Source: Strigamia acuminata (lineage: Eukaryota; Arthropoda; Chilopoda; Geophilomorpha; Linotaeniidae). From it: a stretch of 64,000 nucleotides of DNA. Where the stretch lies: positions 28,732,427-28,796,426 of the forward strand of contig OX442315.1 in the NCBI GenBank assembly GCA_949358305.1, in the 5' to 3' direction. The notes under the pieces were generated by a model that was not told the DNA's origin, searched no databases, and saw nothing but the letters and a program-made list of their open reading frames with translations. Position numbers and translations under genes: made by a program. Shown in pieces: positions 55,501 through 64,000 of this stretch (its first letter is position 1; each line of letters opens with the position of its first letter).

Positions 55501-58500
55501 CACAAAGTTTCTGCTTTTATTGCAACTGCACATTCTGACTTTAAAATTTCATGAGGCGAATAAACTATGACTACACAAAGCAATTTTAGACCATATCTCC
55601 GCGTGAGGTTTCTGCATGGGTTATTATTATTACTTGACTTATAAGCATACTTCAAATTGTAAGTCGTGTAGAATACTCGTAATTTATTCCGAACCTAAAG
55701 AAAACAACAACTTGTTATTTGTTTTCATCAAAGATGCATTTCGAGTGTTTTCCACGGTGATTCTATTAATTGAAAACGTAATTGGTAAAGCTGGGGTTCA
55801 CTAAGGTGCCTCGTCCTTAATTTTCGCGTGCGAGGGTGCCACTTCTGTGCAGTCGTAAATTCAGTGACATGAAAAAGTTCCAACTGAAATGAAGTGTGAA
55901 TTCCTAACCCCATCACTAGGGGGGAGAAATGTGGCCGAGGTTGAGTCTACGACACGGACGAGTCCATTTGTAGCTCACATATTACAAAACTCCCCCGATC
56001 ATAAAGGGCACACAAATGGGCGCAGGAAGCGGCGCGCGCATGCGCTCCGCCAAATATTGTCGCCGACCTGTGCCCATCATTAATATGTCGTTTGATGAGT
56101 TCCCATTGGTTGAAACGCTGTCTTACACTGGCTTGGAATGTGACTTACGACGCCGGTAATGTTTGCTTCGCGTTGTTTCGGGATAATTAAAAGAGAGTTT
56201 ACAGCTCTGAATTAAATGCCACTGTTGTACGTGCCGGCGCCTTTGACTTTAGGTGTAACATTTGTCTTTCCGCCACAAGAGGCGCGCTGCCCGGTTGTTT
56301 CAATCACGTGAATGAGTCCCTGAGTCCGTGTAGGTGTTTTGCCCTGGAGCAGGGGATGGGAAAAGTGTCGTAAAGAACAATGATGCGCCATTTTGGGAAA
56401 TTGTTTTTGAGGTTTTCGTGTAATTGGTTAGCCCGAGGTAAGTATTTTTTCATGACATTTCGGATGACTTTTTCTCGTTTCATTCTTTTATTGCTTCGTG
56501 ATTGACTCCTGGAGTCGAAAAAAATGTCAACTTTTCCAGCACTTGAATTCAGAAGTTCGTAAATAATAATAATAAAAATTGTCCATTGGCAATTTAGTTT
56601 TGAGGGTCTAAGACCATTGGAAAGTTTATTGAGTTGAATGTCCTTCGCTTGGATTTGTTGATGGCAACTAGAGATACAGTAAATTTATGTAGATTTTACT
56701 TATCTGCATGAAGCAGTGTTTTTTGGAGATTATACACACCAAGTCAGTGGATAATATGTGATTGTTTTACTTGTTTTACATGTAAGTTATCGATGTATTT
56801 GGTTGAATTGTTTTTAGATATTTAATTTTTATTGTGCAGACACTTTAAAAAAAATATTTTTTTTTTATGAATATAAAATTTTTTATTTTTTTATTCAATG
56901 CTGCACTATTCAGAATGGTTGATTAAATCTCACCAAATCTCGTAGAAAACGAGAATCCAGCTCGAGGCGCAAAAAGGGGGCATAGGATATAGAGCGAAAT
57001 AGTTTGTTGTGGGGGAAAGGTGGTCCTAAGGGGCCACTAGTGGCTCGGTTTTTGAATTACAAGACGTGCATAGAAAACAAGAAGAAAATCATAAAAAAAA
57101 TGACAGAATCCATGATGAGTTGGTCCCGGATGTGAGATTTATGGCATCCTCCCCCACTCAACCTCGAGGCCTCACATTTATGGACGAGAGAAGAAAAGAT
57201 TTAACTTTCCGCGACGCCTCCGCTGGTGACTAATAAACCTGTAGGAAAATTAACTCGCGCAACTTAATTTGTAACGAAACAATTTTTTCCAACGTTTTAT
57301 TTTTATTTTAAATAAAAATGTCTTACTGGGCATATTTTTACCGCGTGGAGTAAATTGATGGAGCCACATAAATCCCAATTCCGTTCCACGTGCTTGCCAC
57401 TCATTTTTCTTGTGGGATTCCATTCCGGAAGTCCAGGAGAGATGTATGGAATAAACGCATACTGGTACGTGCAATTTCGGTGTGCAGAATTAGTTGCTCT
57501 TTGTTGATTAATGATCAAATGAAGGAAAAAACTCTTTTCATTTGCACATTCGACCGTTATTAAAGGTTATTCTAGACTAATTAATCATTGTTACAACAAT
57601 TGCAAACGTATAAATTTTAATTTTAATTTCGGAAAAGTAGTTGACGTGCTCGTCTTTTGGTCTCAATTGGAACAATTTGCTGACTTTGTTAAATGAGGGA
57701 GTTGACTTTGTAATTTAATTCCTTCGGGCGAATTCTAGAGGCTTGAATGGAATTTTATATCTACTTTATAACTTTTTTTTTGCAACAGTGCATCTCTGGA
57801 ATTCGTTTGAAATGACCAGTAGGGGGGAGGGAGGAAGGGGGAGAGCAAAGCGAACATTCTTGAATATCGCCATCACAGCACGGTGGGGGAGAAAGTTTTT
57901 TTTTTTCCATCAAACTGCAAATGAGTTTCAAGATGGACGTCCACTTTTTATTCCCCCCTTTTCTTTTCTTTTCTTTTCTTTGTAAATATTGAATGGTAAG
58001 CGAAGCAATCTTTGCTGACTCAGCTGCGCATGCGCGCCTATAACTCTTGATTGGTAAACATGTGCGCGCCGGATTTTTAGTGCCCACTGGCCACAGAAAT
58101 GGAATGTAATCTAATATTGAATAAACGTGAAAACATTTTCCCCCCACAATGCAGCGCGAATCTTGTCGAAATTGCCGCTATTAATTTCAAACATTTAATG
58201 GCAGCTTTGCAAGTCCCCATGTGCAAGAAGAAATGAGTTTTATTGTGTGGATCTGCCGACTTAAGCCTCTGGGACCCTTGAAATGGACACGCAATTAAAA
58301 TGGACGAGAGGACTTTTCTGACCTCGGATGTCCCCCTCTGGACCAATTTCCCCTTAAAGTGGTTGGTTGTACGGGGGTTGGGGGTCATTTGCGTTACAAT
58401 GGGGCCTCATTTAAGTGACGCTTTTCTCTATAGCGAAGTTTAAAGGAGGAATTTGCATAGGGAAAGCGGTTGTAACGAGTTTTTCGTTTTTGTTGGACTT

Positions 58501-59899
58501 TTGGTTGATTTTCTAGTCGAGTTGTTGCCATTTTTCTTGGTCAGTTTCGTGTGTCTTTTGCTTCTAAGTCCGTTTGGCCATCTAGTGGGCAATTTACGAA
58601 CTAGATTCATATGCAAATTAATTGATTTGCAGCGAAGCACGAACTGCAGGGGGCTCAAAGGATTGAGGCAAAATCCGCCAGTCAAGGACTCAGTTGATTG
58701 AATTTATTCAAATTGTAGAAAATAAGACAACGAGTGCCTTAAATCGTACTTACGAGCTAATATTTATTTATTTTTTTTAAAAAACTACATTAGTTTTACG
58801 AATGTTGTGCAATTGTACGCTATACGGGGAAAATTATTTCCATCTCGTGCATGTCATTTTAGCAAATGCAAAAATCTTTTCATTGCACTTCCGCTTGGTT
58901 GAACTGCAAGGAAGAGAAGCAAAAAGTGCATTCGGAGCCCCTAACGCGTTCGAGGTGTTCATTGGACCACACCCCGCCTGATAACCGAGTTTTGCCGCCA
59001 ATTCAGGTGAAAAGATGAGGCGCGAGTTTGTTGCCATAGAAACACGAGATTGTCAAATCGCCATGGAAGGAAATAAAAGATGGATGAAGTGTGTTCGGTG
59101 ATTTTTATGTTTTGCACACCGCACTGTTGAATAGAGGTCGGCGGCAAGAAAGAATGGCAGAGATTGGGCTGTAAAGGGTGTTTTGGAAACTTTGACAGTG
59201 CACTTAATTGTTTTAATTAAATTTGGGAGCCTAATTCGAATGCGTGCAGTGATGGCTTTGTGGATGAGATGTTATGGGCGTACCGAGTGTATTTTGTCAC
59301 ATTCCATTGATTCTATTTTCCGTCGGTTTTATGTGAAAAGGGGAGGAAATAAAAAAAATTTACAAAAGCTTGGTGTTATTTTATTCTGTGGCAGCATCGG
59401 GCTTATTCCGTCGTCGCGCTTTATGGGCCATAATACTTAGAACTTTTCTCGCCTTCAGTCTCGTGGAAGAGGGACGACGACGTGATTTGAACGTGCTCAA
59501 AATGGCGGAAAAGAAATATGGAGTTTGCTGATGGGGTGGAGCGGGGTGGTGAAGGAGGGTGTGGAAATAGATGAATTAATTCCATAAGGTCAAGATTTGT
59601 GGGGTGGGATTGATGTCTAAGTGCAGAGCGACACACGAGAGGAAATTTGTAGAATAAAAGAAAAAGACACAGTTTATTAAAGGATTTGATGAAAGAATTG
59701 AAAGTGTTTTCTTTATATATCTACTGAATTTTATATCACCATTACATTTTTATGGGTTTGTTCTTGGACAGACTTGAAAGTTAATAAAAATAAAATTGAT
59801 AAATGTCAACACTACAACTCGAATTCTAGAAATATTTAAAAATACCACGATTTCTGGTGATGTCTGTACTCTGGATGAAAACACAGGAAACGTGCACGT

Positions 59900-60035
59900 C
59901 TACGTGGTTTAAAAATACATTGAAATTATATTGCAACATTGGGTTTGTACGAGAATGCATTTTTGCGTGCCATTGCTTTGTATTATGAAATGCATTCCCA
60001 ATATTATTATTTGTCAAATGTGAATTCATTTTCAA
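59900..60035. repeat. short dispersed repeat, copy 2 (inverted)
   Basis: Inverted relative of 49150-49235; a partial third piece lies near 60430-60480. Confidence 0.4.
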
Positions 60036-61447
60036 ATTGAATTTTTTCAATTGTACTATAAAATAACTTTCGGAGGTCTAAGGGTAAAATGTACCCGTTT
60101 TGGTATAAGGCATTACGCGTTGAGGGGCAATTTTCAGGGCGATTAATTAAAGCGCCATTTAGTTTGTTTTTAGTTCGCAACTGATTCTATAGAAGGCGCA
60201 ATACTCCTGGTAAAAGCTCTTTACTAATGCAGCAAAGCCAGCTTAAAATGCTGGCGCTTTAAGGGGCAGAAAATTTCAATTCAGAATAATTAATTAAATG
60301 AATAATGAATTAATATAAAATGAACAGGAAAAAGATTTTCCTATTCAAGAAAGTGCTTGTCCCTAAACACGTATTGTCTTATGCCTCCAATGATTAATGT
60401 AGACGGCCTACAAATAATACACTTAATTTTACAAAATGCTATTCATTTTGGAAAGCAATATATTGTAAAATATATTTTTGAACCACATGGGTAGATCGAA
60501 TAAAAATACATGTTTTTCAATTCCAACGAACAGTTATTCGGCTCCCTTTGGAATTTTCCGAACTCTTAATGACTTTGATCGGATTAGCGAAATAAAGGCC
60601 GCCTTAACAACTTAATAACACGAGAACAATTTCCAACAATCGGAAGTACTTGAAAGCGTATAACCAACCGACTTGTTGTTCCCCCATCTTTCCCCATCTC
60701 AGTCCCTGAAATTCATACATTTTTCCTGTCACATGACTGCAAGTGCAGCCTCATCTGTTCTTGGCTGTACCCCACCGAGACAAATGAAGCATGCAAGTTC
60801 TCATCATCCTTCATCACGATGTGGTGGCATTGATGATCAGTGAAGTGAGTCTTAAGCCTAACTGACATCCAACTGATAACAAAATGGTGGGAAGGTCACG
60901 TGGAAAAATCAATCGCATTGACTCTGATTGGACATTGGTGGAGCGCACGACAAGAGAATTGCGATAAACTCGAAGCATCCATCCCCTCATTTTTACCCCC
61001 AAGTCCGAATCCAAAATCCACATCTAGCGAGCACTGCGGCTTGTTAAGGGGTTTGGTGTTGATGCAGGTGCATGATGGGTAATTGAGTTGGTTGTGACCA
61101 CATTTTTGGATCGATGATGAGAAAATTTGTTTTGTCGGCATTCATTTGATTAAGACTCGGGCAGCAGCAAACTTCTTTGCTGTAATTTCTCCTGAGGTTC
61201 TTGCGCGATCAAAGTCTTAGAAAAGATGAAAGGGAAATGAAGCGGAAGAAATGATTTAGTCGCAATATGTGCCAACGAGGATCGCGTAGTGTTGTGCAGT
61301 TTTAACCCTAACGTGTGTTTTTGAGTATGTGCGGAGTTGAGATAAGAGGAAATTGTGGTCAAAGGTGACATCTTTTAATAATTTCACTTAAGTTTTGGTA
61401 ATTATGGCTGTGGAGTAATGAGATAAGGAAATGGTGTTGTTTGGAAA

Positions 61448-61457
<10 letters not shown>

Positions 61458-61482
<25 letters not shown>
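61458..61482. repeat. (ATT)n microsatellite
   Basis: About eight consecutive ATT units inside a longer T-rich tract. Confidence 0.7.
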
Positions 61483-64000
61483 TTTTTCTTTCAAAAGTGA
61501 TAAAATAAAAGGATTAAGGCAAAACGATCGTGCTCTGTTTATTGGAGTTTTCAATTTGGTGATTTTTCAATTACACCGAATTCCCAATGGAACTTATTCG
61601 AGAAATTAAATTTAATTTCTAGGGATGGTTTCACGTTTTCGTAGTCATGACAACCGGCTAGAAGTAAATCCTAGTCGGTGGATCAATTCTATTTTACATG
61701 TTCGCACGTTTTATACACATTTATATCTGTGTATTATATATATAAGAATAAATATAAAATTTTACGCATCTAGGAAAATGGCCACCGGTGTTTGCACAAA
61801 ACCTAAGACGGGAAGAGGGATTTCCTTTCCTTCCATTTCTCCCCATTTCTCCCCGTCGTCTCTTGCAGCACTTTCCCGTCTCCCCTTCCCTTCTTGTCAT
61901 AACATCTTCCTGTGAAAATTTATGGGAGCAGATTTCTACGTTTCCCCACCTCCATAATCCCGGCCTGGATTACTAAAGGCGAAAGGAAAGGGAACAAGTT
62001 AGGATCAAGTTGGAAGAATGTGTTTAGACATTATTATTCTTTCTTTCTGTTATCACTTTGTAAATATTTCAATTTCCATAGGCGCAAATAGCTTTGTTTT
62101 GTTCGCTGGCTATAAATACAGAAAAATAATCCGATGGGAAAAGGGAAGTTTGTTTTAGTTATTGATTGCTTTTTGTTCTAATGAGGGCGCTGCAATTAAT
62201 GGAAACGCGTGGGAGACGTGCGGGTTAATCCTCTTTAATTTTTCAAGGTTTTGCGCGCATTAAATTTGGCCAATTTAAAATCATTTCGTTGGCGCGCTTT
62301 ACATTCATTAGATATTTCACTGCTAATTGGTGTGGGTAGAGAAAGAAGACAAATCCCTCTGTGTGTATGTGTGCGTTTGCTAATGGACGTCGTTAGTCAT
62401 GATAGTGAGCTGAGGAGTAATATCGAGCTGGAATGACGCTAGGTCAGTTAGGTCTTGAGTCATTTAGTTTTATGTTGCCATTGAATGAGTAGTGGAATGA
62501 TTGAATTTTTATTGATATGCCGTCTGGCGCTGAGTATTGGAAGGCAAATCAGTCAACTGTGTGCGCCGGATTTCATAAAGTTACTCTGCTAGTACTATAG
62601 AAGAAAGAAAATCATTAAAGGGGAAAGAAGTGGGTGGGCTGGATTTAGTTTTAGACGCTTGGTGGGGGAGGGGAAATTGATTTTGATTGATTTGATTTTA
62701 GAGCTTTTTTTTTTGCTTTTTTGACAGATTTACATAAAAATTTTCTTGGAAGTGTTTGATTTGACAGTTCTCTGAGCAAGAAAATTCAATTTTTGCGATG
62801 TTTTTTTTTTTTTTTTCAAAATTATTAAAGAAAATTGTATTTTATTTAAATTATTGAAGAATGTCGTTTGTCGTTTGTCGCAGTTTCTGCTGCCCTATTA
62901 CATTCACCTGACCTTGCAAGTTGCAAAAGGATTTTAGCAATTTATTGGCGCGAGTCAAAATTTATCTAACATGAAATTTATCCTCATCCGCCATATTGCA
63001 CATATTCATAAATCGGGATTACGCGAGGAAAAAAGTTGGTGCGCACGGTACATTCGATTCAATGTAAAGGAATTCGTGGAACCGAAGAAGCGGGAAGGGC
63101 GTGGCAACTGATAGCTCGCTAATTTGCCTTGACGCAATCACATGGTTCCTCTTGAGACGTGTGTCTCGAGGACCCAACAAGAAACAGTGGATTGGCATTT
63201 GTAACCATGACAACCGAGGAAACTCTGCACCCAGGGGGCAAAGCCAAAGATCAATGTCTTGCGAATGTCTTGCATTTGAAGACGTTCGTCTTAAAGCTCC
63301 AAACACTCGAGTATAAATATTGCAAGACTTCAACAGCCTTGAAATGGACACCAAAGCACGACACTTAGAAACACTTAAATTTTACATCCTCCATACATAT
63401 ATAACAAAAAATATAAAAAGTAAATTAATTGCTGCTCCAAACTAATCTTCCAGCACTCACTTGACAAACGACAATCACTTTGAAACATTTTTTTTTCGCC
63501 CTCATTTTTTGTTGGGGAAGTTCCTCGAAAGTGTAGGGCGGGGTTAAAAATAGAAATAAGATAGAAAGGAAATAGAGGGGAAGAGGAGCTTAACCCCCTG
63601 TAGAAGCGTCTCAATTAAAAAAGGATTTTAAGGAAAGTGAAGGAGGTTTCAAATAGACCAATAAATTTGAGATGTTAGACAAGTTGTCTCCTTTTTTTGG
63701 CTGATTTTCTTTTTTTTTTGAGGGTTTTTAAAAGAAAGTTTAAGCTGTTATTTTAAAATTTTTACTTTATGGGTTTTTGTTTTGCCAAATTTGAAACCAG
63801 GCTCGTTATGTTACTAAATATATTGAAGAAACAGGAGGGGGAAATAGAAAAAAGTAAAAATATTTACGATTGTAGCATGTGTTGGCCATTTGTAAATATA
63901 GAGACGAAGAAAAAGTTGAAAAGGTCTTTGTAGTTATGGCGTAATCTGGGGAAGAAATGACTTCAATCATAAAAGTGAAGTTGAACTGTAGAAGTCAAAA

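Larger units (their letters stand above)
48590..64000. other. mostly non-coding: probable long intron of gene F
   Basis: I could not support any further exon joining gene F in phase. The stretch holds long T/A tracts, an (ATT)n run, two inverted copies of a short repeat (49150-49235, 59900-60035) and GC-richer islands such as 55980-56070. It could hold enhancers; nothing in the sequence identifies them. Confidence 0.4.

Overview
The window is invertebrate animal nuclear DNA. It is AT-rich and has spliced genes with GT-AG introns, many only 60-250 bases long. It also holds metazoan extracellular modules (sushi/CCP, Ig, LDL-receptor class A, SEA) and several cut-and-paste transposon families plus a Ty3/gypsy element. 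I cannot name the species; an arthropod or other protostome is a reasonable guess but unproven. All gene models here were spliced by eye from acceptor/donor motifs, reading phase and comparison between copies.

Left 40 kb, minus strand: a tandem cluster of secreted modular genes. From right to left these are gene E (39308-40009, a small secreted protein with a 3D/double-psi-barrel-like domain), gene D (31119-38935), gene C (23046-30603), gene B (about 4605-22055) and gene A (4262 running off the left edge). Genes B and D share a start: a signal peptide, an unrecognised 8-cysteine module, a run of sushi domains and a Thr/Pro mucin-like linker, followed by sushi-Ig modules. Gene C starts with a signal peptide, four LDLa modules, a SEA domain that looks like perlecan's and two more LDLa modules. 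It then runs in frame into the same sushi-Ig modules and ends in a sushi domain. Its 19 exons sum to 3204 bases, an open frame of 1067 codons plus stop. Nearly every exon or exon group is phase 1-1, so whole modules can be duplicated, lost or swapped without breaking frame.

The cluster has been rearranged recently. About 13.9-22.2 kb and 31.8-39.1 kb are two colinear copies of one segment, identical over long stretches. They differ by separate transposon insertions and by a coding minisatellite of 6 versus 20 units. Because copies can be compared, several insertions can be placed to the base with their target-site duplications. Some modules are dead (frameshift, lost splice site, transposon in an exon).

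An intact gypsy element (4672-9332; identical 152-base LTRs, 5-base target duplication, one 1354-codon gag-pol frame) sits in what was a 62-base intron of gene B.

Right part, 40-64 kb: almost no coding sequence. The only good coding exon is 48501-48589 on the plus strand, which encodes the N-terminal Cys-rich start of a Testin/Limpet-type PET-LIM protein. A possible 5' UTR exon ends at a donor at 42437. The rest looks like long introns or intergenic DNA with simple repeats and a few dispersed repeats.
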